A stretch of 64,000 nt of DNA from Lacunisphaera sp. (lineage in GTDB: Bacteria; Verrucomicrobiota; Verrucomicrobiia; Opitutales; Opitutaceae). Shown piece after piece: positions 30,049 through 39,730 of the stretch. Positions within the stretch are counted from its first letter, which is position 1. Each line of letters starts with the position of its first letter. Position numbers and translations under genes: made by a program. The stretch covers positions 24,490-88,489 of the forward strand of contig SIBQ01000006.1 in the NCBI GenBank assembly GCA_009695095.1. Direction: 5' to 3'. Below the pieces are notes generated by a model that was given only the letters and a program-made list of their open reading frames with translations, ran no database searches and was not told the DNA's origin.

Positions 30049-31572
30049 ATGCTAACAAACGCCCATCTTCTGCAGCTCGCCATCGCGACCCCGCTGGTCG
30101 CGGCGCTCATCATCGCATGCGGGCTGCCCAAGCGGTTTTCCATCAGGCTGGCCGCCATTGCCTTCACCGTGCCGGCGCTCATCGCACTATGGCTGTGGTC
30201 GAAATTCCCGGCGGCGGGCGCGCAGAATTATTCCTTCCTCAGCACGACCGACACCGGCCTGTCCGCCTTTGGCCTTAGCCTGAAACTCGGGCTCAACGGC
30301 ATCGCGCTGCCGATGTTCCTGCTCGCGGCCATCGTCGGCCTCGCCGCCGGCCTCTACGCCCTGCGCTCCCAGGCCGAGCGGCTGAAACTCTACCTCCTCC
30401 TGCTGCTCGTCATGCATGGCGGTCTGTTGGGAGTCTTCGCCTCAGTGGACGTGTTCTTCTTCTACTTCTTCCACGAACTGGCGCTCATCCCGACCTTCAT
30501 CATGGTCGGCATCTGGGGCGGGCGCGACCGCAACTACGCGGCGATGAAACTGACGATCTACCTGACGGCCGGCGCGATGCTGTCGCTCACCGGTCTCATC
30601 GCCATCTACGTGAAGAGCGGCGCGAACTCCTTCGACCTGATCACCCTGCGCGAGACGCTCACCGCCGACCCGCTGCGCGTGACGACGCAGAAATACATCT
30701 TTGGGCTGCTGATGTTCGGCTTCGGCATCCTGGTTTCGCTCTGGCCGCTGCACACGTGGGCGCCGCTCGGCTACGGCGCCGCGCCCAGTTCCACCGCGAT
30801 GCTGCACGCGGGCGTGCTCAAGAAATTCGGCCTCTACGGCCTGGTCCAGATCGCGCTGCCGCTGCTGCCGGCGGGCGCCGCCGAATGGGCCTGGAAACTG
30901 GCGCTGCTTGCCGGTTTCGGTAACGTGCTGGTCGTCGGCTTTATCACCATGGCGCAGCGCGACCTGAAGCAGATGCTCGGCTACAGCTCGGTCATGCACA
31001 TGGGCTACTGCTTCCTCGGCATCGCCTGCCTCTCGACCATCGGCTCGGGGGGCGTGATCCTGCTGATGGTGGCGCACGGCCTGTCGGTCGCGCTGCTCTT
31101 CCTGCTTGCCACCAGCGTGCATCACCGCACGCACACCTTCGACCTGGCCGAGATGGGCGGGCTGGCGCAGAAGACGCCCGTGCTCGCCGCCCTGTTCTTG
31201 GCCGGCACCATGGCCAGCATCGGCCTGCCAGGTTTCGCCAACTTCTGGGGCGAGCTGACCATCTTCGTGGCGCTGTGGAATTTCTCCCCTTGGATCACGG
31301 CCGTGGCTGTCGCCGGCGTGGTCATCTCGGCTATCTACGGCCTGCGTGCCGCCACGCGGGTGTTCTTTGGCCCGCCGAGCGAGGCGCTGCAGCGCGTCAT
31401 GGCGGAGCATCCGCCGGCGGACCTCGACTGGCGGGAGCGGCTGCCCGCGCTCATCCTCCTCGCCGCGTTGTTCTTTTTCGGCTTCTACCCGCGGGCCCTC
31501 TCCGAGCCGGTCAACCAGGCGCTCACCGCGCCGCCCACCGTGGTGACCGCGCCCGCGTCGTTCCACCGCTGA
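30049..31572 (+). CDS. nuoM: NADH-quinone oxidoreductase subunit M
   Basis: A 507-residue antiporter-like subunit. The glutamate of FFFYFFHELALIPTFIMVG, WPLHTWAPLGYGAAPSSTAMLHAG and YSSVMHMGYCFLGIA are family features; the lysine-rich HAGVLKKFGLYGL segment carries the channel lysine. It is separated from nuoL by six bases. About fourteen hydrophobic helices are visible. Confidence 0.95.
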   Translation: MLTNAHLLQLAIATPLVAALIIACGLPKRFSIRLAAIAFTVPALIALWLWSKFPAAGAQNYSFLSTTDTGLSAFGLSLKLGLNGIALPMFLLAAIVGLAAGLYALRSQAERLKLYLLLLLVMHGGLLGVFASVDVFFFYFFHELALIPTFIMVGIWGGRDRNYAAMKLTIYLTAGAMLSLTGLIAIYVKSGANSFDLITLRETLTADPLRVTTQKYIFGLLMFGFGILVSLWPLHTWAPLGYGAAPSSTAMLHAGVLKKFGLYGLVQIALPLLPAGAAEWAWKLALLAGFGNVLVVGFITMAQRDLKQMLGYSSVMHMGYCFLGIACLSTIGSGGVILLMVAHGLSVALLFLLATSVHHRTHTFDLAEMGGLAQKTPVLAALFLAGTMASIGLPGFANFWGELTIFVALWNFSPWITAVAVAGVVISAIYGLRAATRVFFGPPSEALQRVMAEHPPADLDWRERLPALILLAALFFFGFYPRALSEPVNQALTAPPTVVTAPASFHR

Positions 31573-31583
31573 TTTCCGCCGCC

Positions 31584-33101
31584 ATGTCCACCGAACTTCT
31601 CCAGGCTGCCGCTGAAACCAACCAATGGTGGGCCATCGGTCCGGAAATGATCCTGGGCTGCGCCGCGCTTGGCCTGCTGGTGCTGGAGATCGTCATGCCG
31701 AAGGATAAACGGAAGCTCATCCCCCACGTGGCGATGATGACGTTGCTGGTCGTGCTGGCCGGGGTGGGGCTGAACTTCGACACCGAATGGAAGGATCAGG
31801 AACTTTTTGGGGGGCTCATCCTGCTCACTGACGCTGGCCAGGTGGCGCGGGTGTTCTTCCTCCTGTCGTCGCTGCTGGTCTGCTACTTCGGCACTGTCTG
31901 CCTGCCGCGCGCCCGGGCGCCCCGCGTGGAGTTCTACCACATCGTACTCGTGGTGACGGCGGCCCTGATGCTGCTCGCGCAGAGCAACCACTTCGTGATG
32001 TTCTTCGTCGCGCTCGAGACGGTGACCATTGGGTTCTACATCCTCGTCGGCTATTACCGCGAAAGCACGCGGTCGCTCGAGGCCGGCCTGAAATACCTGG
32101 TGCTGGGCGCGCTCAGCTCGGCCATCATGCTCTTCGGCATCGTGTTGATTTACGGCGCCGTGGGCAAGGTGGGCCTCGAGGGCGGAGCGCACACGGGCTT
32201 CGAATTTTCCGTCGTGGCGGATTTCCTCCGGCATCACCCCGACAATTTCCTCGCGACGGCCGGCGCGCTGCTGGTGCTCGGCGGCGTGGCCTTCAAGATC
32301 GGCGCTTTTCCGTTCCAGATCTGGATTCCCGATGTCTACCAGGGGGCGCCGACACCCGTCACTGCTTTCCTCGCCGTCTCGTCCAAGGCTGCGGGCTTTG
32401 CCGTGCTGCTGACGCTGGTGCACCGGGTCTTTGCCCCGTTGGAGGGCGTGCTGGTGCCGTTGCTGTCACTGCTCGCGGCGGCGACGATCATCATGGGCAA
32501 TCTCTCGGCGCTCACCCAGCACAACACCAAGCGCCTGATGGGCCTCTCCGGGGTTTCGCACGCGGGCTATCTGCTGCTTGGCGTGACGGCCTCGATCTCG
32601 GTGCCGTGGGCGGCCGGAGCAGTGTGGTTCTATCTATTCACCTATATGCTGGCCTCGATGGCGGTGTTCGGCGTCATGGCCCACCTGGCTGGCGCCGACG
32701 ACGCCGACCAGGAACTGGAGCATTACGAGCGGCTGGCCCGGGACCGGCCATTCCTCGGCGCGGTGCTGGCCATCGGAGTCGGTTCGCTCGCGGGCATCCC
32801 GCCGCTGGCCGGCTTCATGGGCAAGCTGCTGCTCTTTGTCGCGGCCTTCCAGGCGCACCTCTACTGGCTGCTTGCCGTGGCGCTCGGCAGCGTGGTCGTC
32901 TCGATCTACTACTACTTCGGCTGGATCAAGGCCGCCTTCTTCGAGTCATGGCAGCCGTCCGGCAACGCGACGAGCCCGTCCGTCCGCCCGGTGCCGGCCG
33001 CACCGTCATGGGTGGGCGTGGCGGTGATGGCCACGCTGGCCCTGGCCACGGTGCTGCTCGGCTTCTACCAGGCGCCTCTGACCAGCTGGCTGCTGAAGTG
33101 A
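31584..33101 (+). CDS. nuoN: NADH-quinone oxidoreductase subunit N
   Basis: A 505-residue antiporter-like subunit closing the cluster. Conserved elements are FFVALETVTIGFYILVGYYRES, GVAFKIGAFPFQIWIPDVYQGAPTPVTAFLAVSSKAAGFAV and LMGLSGVSHAGYLLLG. The ATG at 31584 is preferred over the open frame beginning near 31275, which overlaps nuoM. With nuoB-M it gives all standard subunits except NuoA. Confidence 0.95.
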   Translation: MSTELLQAAAETNQWWAIGPEMILGCAALGLLVLEIVMPKDKRKLIPHVAMMTLLVVLAGVGLNFDTEWKDQELFGGLILLTDAGQVARVFFLLSSLLVCYFGTVCLPRARAPRVEFYHIVLVVTAALMLLAQSNHFVMFFVALETVTIGFYILVGYYRESTRSLEAGLKYLVLGALSSAIMLFGIVLIYGAVGKVGLEGGAHTGFEFSVVADFLRHHPDNFLATAGALLVLGGVAFKIGAFPFQIWIPDVYQGAPTPVTAFLAVSSKAAGFAVLLTLVHRVFAPLEGVLVPLLSLLAAATIIMGNLSALTQHNTKRLMGLSGVSHAGYLLLGVTASISVPWAAGAVWFYLFTYMLASMAVFGVMAHLAGADDADQELEHYERLARDRPFLGAVLAIGVGSLAGIPPLAGFMGKLLLFVAAFQAHLYWLLAVALGSVVVSIYYYFGWIKAAFFESWQPSGNATSPSVRPVPAAPSWVGVAVMATLALATVLLGFYQAPLTSWLLK

Positions 33102-33166
33102 ACGCCTCCGCCGGCGTTTATTTCCTTCGCACCGGCGGGCGAATCTGTTTCGTGTGAGCCCGCTGT

Positions 33167-34513
33167 ATGAAGGTCACCGGTCTTGCCATTGTGCCGCCGC
33201 CCGCGGCCGCTGATTTACCCAAGGTAACCCCCGAGTTGCTCGCCTCCGTTCTCGCCCGCTACTCGCGGAGCAATGACGGCCTCGGCAAGATCATGGAGAA
33301 GGTGGACCTCGCCAACCCCAACGAGTCCATCGACCGCATCCTGAAGTTCGTCGATTACGGTCACGCCTCCATCGGCGGCCTGACCGGCGGGCTCGCCATC
33401 GCGCTCGACGATGTGTCGATGTGGCTGGCGTATAAAATTTTCGAGTTGGCGCAGATGGCGGACGGACAGGAATCGAGCACGCGCTACATCACGATGGCCG
33501 CGACGAACCTGCCGGCGCCGGAGGAGCTCGGCCTCCCGGCGGACCTCGCGTCGCGCTGGTCGGCGCTGATGGCGATGGCGTTTACTGCCTACCACGCCGA
33601 ATACGAGCTCTTGGACAAGCTTGGCGCGGCCGAACCCGGCCGCGTGCGGCTCCCGAAGGACGCGAAGCCGGCCGTCGTCAACCGGCTGCGCAAGAACTAT
33701 GCGCTGGACCGGGCGCGTTATTTTATTCCCCTCGCCACCCGCACCAACCTCGGTCTCGTGCAAAGCTCGCGCATGTGGTCCATGACGGTGAAGCACCTCG
33801 ACTCGCTGCCGATGCCCGAGGCGCGAGCGGCGGCGAAGCTGATCCGCGACGAGCTGTTGAAACAGTCGCCACGGTTGATGCGCTACAGTTTTGCTGATAA
33901 ATCCTACGAGGCGCAGGCGCAACAGGAGCTGGCGGCCAGCCTGTCGCTCGGCCTCGCCCGGCTCTCGACCCAGCCGCTGCCGGACGAGGTGTGGGTGAGG
34001 GTCGAGCGTGACACGCCGCCGTGGCTGCGCGAGGAGCAGCCGGTGGCCGAGGCGCTGAAGCATCGCGCCAATCGTTACGGCTACCAGGGCAAGGCCACGC
34101 GCCGGATGCGGGTCAGCTTTGCGTGGAACAACCTGGCGATCGCCGAGCTGCGCGACCTGAACCGCCACCGCACCGGCCACCGCTACACGCCGTTGATCCA
34201 GGCCGGCTTTTACCTGCCGCCGGGAATCGACCATGATTCGCATCAAGCCTTGCTCGACGAGCAGGCGGCGCTGACGCGAGAGCTGATGATGCGTGGTTCG
34301 GCAGCGTATGTCTATTCGCTGTTGCTCGGCGCGCAGACGCCGTTCGAGCACAGCACGCACGCGGACAAGTTCATTTACGAAGCCGAGCTGCGCACGGGCA
34401 TGGGGGCACACTTCCGCTATGCCGAGCACCTCAGCGCGGCTTTACGGGAATTCACCCGGCAGGTGCCAGAAGCGAAAGACTGGGTCCGGGAAGGCACCGC
34501 CGAGCCAGAATAG
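33167..34513 (+). CDS. ThyX-like protein with two ThyX-type halves
   Basis: A 448-residue protein, about twice the size of flavin-dependent thymidylate synthase ThyX (about 220-260 residues), which methylates dUMP. The first half carries FVDYGHASIGGLTGG and QMADGQESSTRYITM, resembling the His-x-Ser and QESSxRY parts of ThyX. The second half has RMRVSFAWNNLAIAELRDLNRHRTGHRYTP, with an RHR flavin motif, and TPFEHSTHADKF. In classic ThyX the RHR-type motif and the SxRY motif are in one domain; here they are divided between two similar halves. Annotation as thymidylate synthase is likely by homology but activity is not certain. It lies 65 bp after nuoN. Confidence 0.72.
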   Translation: MKVTGLAIVPPPAAADLPKVTPELLASVLARYSRSNDGLGKIMEKVDLANPNESIDRILKFVDYGHASIGGLTGGLAIALDDVSMWLAYKIFELAQMADGQESSTRYITMAATNLPAPEELGLPADLASRWSALMAMAFTAYHAEYELLDKLGAAEPGRVRLPKDAKPAVVNRLRKNYALDRARYFIPLATRTNLGLVQSSRMWSMTVKHLDSLPMPEARAAAKLIRDELLKQSPRLMRYSFADKSYEAQAQQELAASLSLGLARLSTQPLPDEVWVRVERDTPPWLREEQPVAEALKHRANRYGYQGKATRRMRVSFAWNNLAIAELRDLNRHRTGHRYTPLIQAGFYLPPGIDHDSHQALLDEQAALTRELMMRGSAAYVYSLLLGAQTPFEHSTHADKFIYEAELRTGMGAHFRYAEHLSAALREFTRQVPEAKDWVREGTAEPE

Positions 34514-34561
34514 GCTTGCCGCAATTTTCCGGGCAGCGGAGCATCGGGTAGCCTGCCGCCT

Positions 34562-35346
34562 ATGAGCCCGAAAACCCGCTTCAAACCGTTGCAGTTCAAC
34601 ATGCAGTTTGGTCAGATGTGGGATGATGCGTATCCCGACCACGCACCCGTCCGGCTGGAGCTGACCTTGGACGAAATCCGCTCGCACAATGCCGACATCG
34701 TCATGCTGCAGGAGGTCGAGCAGATGAAGCCCGGCGGGATCCAGGCCAACCCGCCCCCGCACTACACCCGGCTCCAGGCCGAGTTGAAGGGCTACGACAG
34801 TTATTTTTGCTACCCCAAACCCGACCCGCGCGAACTGCCCTTCGGCATCGGGCTGGCGATTTTCTCCAAACCCCGCTGCGCGAGCACCTCTGCCTGAATC
34901 TGCCATCGCCGCCGGTGGAGTTCGATTTTTTCGGCGAGAAGAAAACCCCGACCGACCGGCTGCTCATCGGCGCCTCCACCACCATCGACGGCCATGTGGT
35001 GCGGCTCTTCAACACCCACCTGCTGGCGTTCTTCATGCTCAACTCGAGCAGCGAGGTGCACCTTAACCAGCGCAACCTGGTCGAGGAGCAGCTGCGCAAG
35101 ACGGCTGAGGCGCCGACACTGCTCACGGGCGACTTCAATGTCAGCAAGCACCAGTCGCTCATCGCGCAATTTTCCGAGGCTGGCTATGAGACCGTGCAAG
35201 CGAAGGAGATCACCTGGCGCCGGCGGCCCTACGTGCTCGATCACATCTTCTACAACGAGTGGCTGAAGCCCACCGGCTGGTGGGTGAGGCCGACACCGGC
35301 CTCGGACCACCACGCGCTGTCGGCCGAGTTCGAGTTTACCAAGTAG
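34562..35346 (+). pseudogene. Endonuclease/exonuclease/phosphatase-family protein, one-base frameshift
   Basis: The first 105 residues (MSPKTRFKPLQFNMQFG...DIVMLQEVEQ...GIGLAIFSK) and the second part in the next frame (TPLREHLCLNLPSPP...LFNTHLLAF...LLTGDFNVSKH...LDHIFYNEWL...ASDHHALSAEFEF) are consecutive pieces of one EEP-fold enzyme. The catalytic glutamate (LQEVE), the TGDFN aspartate and the SDHHAL histidine are all present. A single missing base in the AAACCCC run near 34868-34875 restores the frame. The substrate is unknown: family members cleave DNA, RNA, sphingomyelin or inositol phosphates. The lesion may be real or a homopolymer sequencing error. Confidence 0.8.
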
Positions 35347-35375
35347 CCGGATGGCCGGGTTCCACCTTGCGTTGC

Positions 35376-35660
35376 TCAGCTTTTTGCCCGCCGCACACGC
35401 CCTTTCTCGGCCTCGCGCTCCTCGTCCAAGCGGGCTTTTTCGCCGGCCATCTGCTTGCGGATCTTGTCCGCCTCGTCGAATTTCTGTGCGCCCAGCGTCG
35501 TGTTGAGCTGCTGCTGCAGGAAGATTTCCCGCTCGGCAACCTTGCCCTGGTAGACGCGGTCGATTTCCGCGAGCCGGGCCTTTTGGGCCGCCGAGAGCGA
35601 TGGAGTGGCGGGGTCGCTTTTGGCCAGGCGTTCCATGGCGAGTTCATAGGCGCTTTTCAT
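35376..35660 (-). CDS. Small coiled-coil protein of unknown function
   Basis: A 94-residue soluble protein that is mostly charged helix. The stretch from about residue 25 to the end (ARLAEIDRVYQGKVAEREIFL, then FDEADKIRKQMAGEKARLDEE) is typical of a coiled coil. The ATG at 35660 is preferred to an upstream in-frame start because it precedes the compact conserved-looking part. The C-terminus is basic (RVRRAKS). No domain recognised. It is convergent with the endonuclease gene, with a 29-bp gap. Confidence 0.65.
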   Translation of the reverse strand: MKSAYELAMERLAKSDPATPSLSAAQKARLAEIDRVYQGKVAEREIFLQQQLNTTLGAQKFDEADKIRKQMAGEKARLDEEREAEKGRVRRAKS

Positions 35661-35672
35661 GGGAGAGGAGTT

Positions 35673-35780
35673 ACCACGGAATACACACAATACACAGCAA
35701 ACTTTTTAGCCACGGATTACACGGATAGGCACGGATCAGGATTCAACCTATCCTGGTATTATCCGTGAGATCCGTGGTCA
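35673..35780. repeat. Two adjoining CACGGA-type palindromic repeats
   Basis: ACCACGGAATACACACAATA begins a left arm without obvious partner. Then GCCACGGATTACACGGATAG, GGCACGGAT are answered by TTATCCGTGAGATCCGTGGT about 40 bases later, giving a long imperfect hairpin. It sits between the small coiled-coil gene and comEC. Confidence 0.75.
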
Positions 35781-35798
35781 ATTTTATCTCGGGCGGCT

Positions 35799-37447
35799 TC
35801 AACCAAACTTCACGCCCAAAATGACAATCAGCGCGAGCGCCAGCACAGGCGGCCAGTAGCCACCGTAACGCCGGGACCAACCGCCCGCCCGCCCGGCCGA
35901 CATCACGGCGGTCATGACCAGGAGCGAAACCGGCGCCAGCCAGTCCGCGGTGAAGTGCGCCTTGAACCAGCCCCCAGGCAGTTCCATGCAGCGGCGCAGA
36001 AGACAGTCCATGACGAGGATCGTGACGGCGGCGGCGGAATTGAAGAGCACGCTCAGCGGGAACAGGCCTGCGATACCGGTGAGCAGGGAAATGAACCCCG
36101 CCACGAGGGCGAGCGAGGACAACGGGATGATAACGAGGTTGGCCAGCAGGGAGCCCGGCGAAAAGACCTGGAAATAACCGATGCCCGACGGGGCGCTGGC
36201 CAGGAAGGCGGCCCAGCAAGCCGCCGCGGCCCCCAGCAGCTTGCGGCCCCTCCAGTTGATCGCCTTGTGCTGCCGGCGCCAGTCGGCCCACGGCAGCGCG
36301 GCGAATGGTTTCCAGCGCGCCACCCACCGCTCCCCCAGCGTCGCCCCCATCACCACCAGCGCAACCACGACGGAATAGGACATCTGGAAGCCGGTGCTGA
36401 AAAGCTGCAGGGGGTCGAGCAACAGGGTGAGAAGTGCGGAGGCTGCGAGCGCCGCGAGGGCATTGCCCGGCAGCCGGAAGACCTGCGAGGCAAGCAGGAA
36501 AGCGATCATGAGAAAAGAGCGAAGGGCGGGTGAACTGGCCCCGGTAATCTACACATAAAGCCACAGGACGGGCAGCGTGAGAATCACGGTGGCCCGGCGC
36601 GTCATGCGCAGCAGAGTGAACCCGCTGTAGAGGGCGGCGGCGATGACCCCGACGTGGAGCCCGCTGACGGAGAAAATATGAAACGTGCCGCTCCGCATGA
36701 AGGCATTCGTCTGCTCCGTGGAAAGCACGGCCTTTTCCCCCAGCAGCATGGCGAGGTAGATTGAGGCAATGGCCGGATGCCCGGCGAGGCCGCGGCGCAG
36801 GATCGCCTCGAGCCGGTCCTCCGCGCGGCTGCACCAGCGCTGGAACCAGCCCGGCGGCGCCACCTCCTCGATAAGCTGGGCGCGCGTGAGTTTTTTACGG
36901 ATGCCTAGGTTGGCGAGATAGCCGTTAAAACCGGCCCCGGACGATTCGCGTGGCAGCGGCTCGATGACTCCACGGATGAGGTAGCGGCCCGAGCGCTGCG
37001 GTGGCACGCTGATCTTGCGGATGGCGGAATAATAGATTCGGCGGCCGGTCAGCTCGCGGTCGGCTTCGCTGGTGGCGGTTATCTCGCCCAGGCCGGTCAA
37101 ACTGTGGGCCGAGGGAGCGACCGGAAAGGCCTGCCCTGCATCGTCACGGTGACTTCGCTCGCGGGCCGTTCCTCCCAGTGATGCAACTGGGGCTGCCGGA
37201 CATGGAGAAGCCCAAAGCCGCCCAACCCGGCAGAAAGAATGAGCGACAAGCCCTACACCAGACGACTGAACCGGCCGTCTTGCAGTGCACGCCATCCGGC
37301 GGCGAAGGCTAGCCCACCCGCAGCTAGGATCAGTGGCAACAGACCAAAGACGGGCGGAGGCCAGAGCTTGGCGGCGGTGAGCCCGGCCATCAGCGGCAGG
37401 AGCAGCCACAGGAGTGGCGCGCGGAGGTGCGTGGCGGGCGAAGGCAT
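35799..37447 (-). pseudogene. comEC: ComEC/Rec2 competence channel with two in-frame TAG codons and one frameshift
   Basis: The ATG at 37447 starts MPSPATHLRAPLLWLLLPLM, the usual N-terminal helices of ComEC. A TAG at 37253-37255 interrupts (RFSRLV, then GLSLILSAG in the same frame). Near 37131-37140 one base is missing, after which the frame continues with APSAHSLTGLGEITATSE... and the ComEC core AFMRSGTFHIFSVSGLHVGV. A second TAG at 36549-36551 is followed in frame by ITGASSPALRSFLMIAFLL and the remaining membrane helices to 35799. The protein would be about 550 residues with no metallo-beta-lactamase domain at the C-terminus. Three lesions make natural uptake of DNA through this protein unlikely. 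Confidence 0.85.
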
Positions 37448-37556
37448 GGGCGAAACTGCGCCTTGGCCCGAACGGAGCAGCGAGCCAAGCGAACAGCATT
37501 CCCCGTCGCCTTCAAACTTGTTTCTCCACCGGGGGCGCCCCAATCTGCCCAAACTC

Positions 37557-38918
37557 ATGGCCCGCCCGACAGACGACTCCGGCTCACTTTTTGGCGAGAC
37601 CGTCCCGCGCCATGTCACGGTTCTGTCCGACCAGATGGCCGCGCACCAGCCGCTGGCTGCGCGGATGCGACCGCGGCGGCTGGAGGAAATCGTCGGGCAG
37701 GAGCACATCCTCCAGGCGGGCAACCTGCTGCCGCGGCTGATCGCCAGCAACCGTTTCGGCAGCCTGCTCTTTTACGGCCCGCCCGGCTGCGGCAAGACCA
37801 GTCTCGCGGAGGTCATCGCCCGCGTGACTCAAAGCCGCTTTGTCCGCATCAACGCGGTCATGTCGAACGTGGCCGAGCTGCGCGAAATCCTGACCCTGGC
37901 CCGCCGACGGCCCGAAGACGCCACGATTCTCTTCATCGACGAGCTCCACCGGTTCAACAAGGCGCAGCAGGACCTGTTGATGCCCGACGTGGAGGAGGGC
38001 GCGGTGCGGCTGATCGGCGCGACAACGCACAACCCCGGTTTTTATGTGAACCCGCCGCTGCTCAGCCGCAGCCATCTGTTCCGGCTCGAACCGCTCATCC
38101 CGGCGGCCATCGCGGGCGTGCTGCGAAAGGCGCTGGGGGACACGGAGCGCGGGCTGGGCGCGCGCCGGCACCCGGCGGAGGACAAGGTGCTCGCCGATCT
38201 TGCGGTGCTCTGCGATGGAGACCTGCGCCGGGCGCTAAACGCCCTGGAGGTCATCGCACTCAGCCTGCCGGAGAAGGCGGAAATCAGGGAGAAGGAACTG
38301 GAGCTCTTCGCGCGCGAGCGGCGCATCCGCTACGATGCCGATGAGGACGAGCATTATGATACGATTTCCGCCTTCATCAAAAGCTGCCGCGGCAGCGATC
38401 CAGATGCGGCGATGTATTGGCTGGCGAAGATGCTGGCCGGCGGTGAAGACCCGCGCTTCATCGCCCGGCGGCTGGTCATCCTGGCCAGCGAGGACGTGGG
38501 TCTGGCCGACCCGCAGGCCCTGCCGCTGGCAGTGGCGGCTCACCACGCGTGCGATTTCATCGGCCTGCCCGAGGCGGAGCTCACGCTCGCGCACGCCACG
38601 CTCTACATCGCGACAGCGCCGAAGAGCAATTCCGCCACCCTGGCGCTGGGCGAGGCGCACCGCGTGTTGAAGGAGTCGCCGGTGCAGGCCGTGCCGCGGC
38701 CCCTGCGGAACAGCAGCGGCGCTGCGAGCAAGCAGGCCGGCCACGGCCAGAGCTACCGGTATGCGCATGATTTTCCGGAAAACATCAGCGGCGATGCCTA
38801 TCTCGAGAAGTCGCTCACGCTTTACACGCCAAAGACGGCGGGGTGGGAGGCGAAGATCGCCGAGCGGCTGGCCCTATGGCGGGAGCTGCGGGCGAAAATC
38901 CGTCAGGCGGGTGCCTGA
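37557..38918 (+). CDS. rarA: Replication-associated recombination protein A (RarA/MgsA)
   Basis: A 453-residue AAA+ ATPase related to clamp loaders that acts at stalled replication forks. Walker A is GPPGCGKTSL near residue 81 and Walker B is LFIDELHRFNKAQQD near 130; the RMRPRRLEEIVGQEHIL segment and the ASEDVGLADPQALPLAVAA region are RarA signatures. The open frame extends to 37239 through the opposite-strand comEC start, but the ATG at 37557 fits the family. It is divergent from comEC. Confidence 0.93.
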   Translation: MARPTDDSGSLFGETVPRHVTVLSDQMAAHQPLAARMRPRRLEEIVGQEHILQAGNLLPRLIASNRFGSLLFYGPPGCGKTSLAEVIARVTQSRFVRINAVMSNVAELREILTLARRRPEDATILFIDELHRFNKAQQDLLMPDVEEGAVRLIGATTHNPGFYVNPPLLSRSHLFRLEPLIPAAIAGVLRKALGDTERGLGARRHPAEDKVLADLAVLCDGDLRRALNALEVIALSLPEKAEIREKELELFARERRIRYDADEDEHYDTISAFIKSCRGSDPDAAMYWLAKMLAGGEDPRFIARRLVILASEDVGLADPQALPLAVAAHHACDFIGLPEAELTLAHATLYIATAPKSNSATLALGEAHRVLKESPVQAVPRPLRNSSGAASKQAGHGQSYRYAHDFPENISGDAYLEKSLTLYTPKTAGWEAKIAERLALWRELRAKIRQAGA

Positions 38919-39030
38919 AGTAACACGGTATATTGCGACTGGCGGGTGAATTACGTGCGAAATTGCGCCTTTGACCCGGACGAGGCGAGCGGGGGCTTGC
39001 ACGGGCGCCCGGTCTGACTAAAGTGACGGC

Positions 39031-39531
39031 ATGAAAACCAAGGTCGCCGTAGCGGGTCTTTTATTTGCAGCCAGCCTGATTCAAGCGCAGACCCCGCTTG
39101 TGGCCAAGTTGGTCGAGCCCGTGACACCCACGACCAAGACCACGCCGGTCAAGTCTGTCACGACCAAGGTCCCGGTGGCCAAGGATACCAAGACCAAGGT
39201 GGAGGTAATGGGGGTCATCCCGGGCACAACCATCGCCCGCCCCAACGGCACATTTCTCGGGCTCGAGGTAGTCGCCGGCAATTTCAAGCTCACTTTTTAC
39301 GACAAGAAGAAAAAACCCACGGCGATGGATGTCACGCGGGCTCGCGCGCGCTGGCCCAATCTCCGCTCCCCGGGCGACAACCGCACGGTGCTCAATGGCA
39401 GCGGCAACGCCTTGGTCGGGGCGAAGCCGGTCCTCCCGACATTTACCTTCAATGTTTATCTCACGCTGTTGCAGGGCGAAAACGACGAGGCCAAGGCGGT
39501 GGAGACCTACATGGTTGGGTTCCGCGGCTAA
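39031..39531 (+). CDS. Hypothetical exported protein
   Basis: A 166-residue protein with a clear signal peptide (MKTKVAVAGLLFAASLIQAQ, cleavage about residue 20). A Thr/Lys/Pro-rich stretch (TTKTTPVKSVTTKV) follows, then a compact domain containing KKKPTAMDVTRARARWPN and FTFNVYLTLLQGENDEAKAVE. I do not recognise the domain. A TTGCAC...TAAAGT pair 20-35 bases upstream (38997-39024) could be its promoter. Probably periplasmic. Confidence 0.7.
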   Translation: MKTKVAVAGLLFAASLIQAQTPLVAKLVEPVTPTTKTTPVKSVTTKVPVAKDTKTKVEVMGVIPGTTIARPNGTFLGLEVVAGNFKLTFYDKKKKPTAMDVTRARARWPNLRSPGDNRTVLNGSGNALVGAKPVLPTFTFNVYLTLLQGENDEAKAVETYMVGFRG

Positions 39532-39730
39532 TTACTGATACATTCCCCGTAGCATGCTGCGGGTTTTGCAAATGCGATTAGGCGCCACCCGGCGAGCTCC
39601 TCGGCCGAGGACCTGTGCCGATTAGGCATGGAATTCACGAGGAGTGGAGCAGGCGTTAAAAAAAGGGGGCGTTTAACCAGCCTGGATTTGACAGCGGCGG
39701 GCGGGATGCAAAGCTTGACCGCTTCCCGCC

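Noticed and set aside
39532..39730. Possible FMN riboswitch before ribBA
   Set aside because: The region contains two GATTAGGC blocks and GC hairpins but none of the conserved RFN-element strings (such as GGGCAGGGTGAAATTCCC or CCGACGGT). I see no supported regulatory element.
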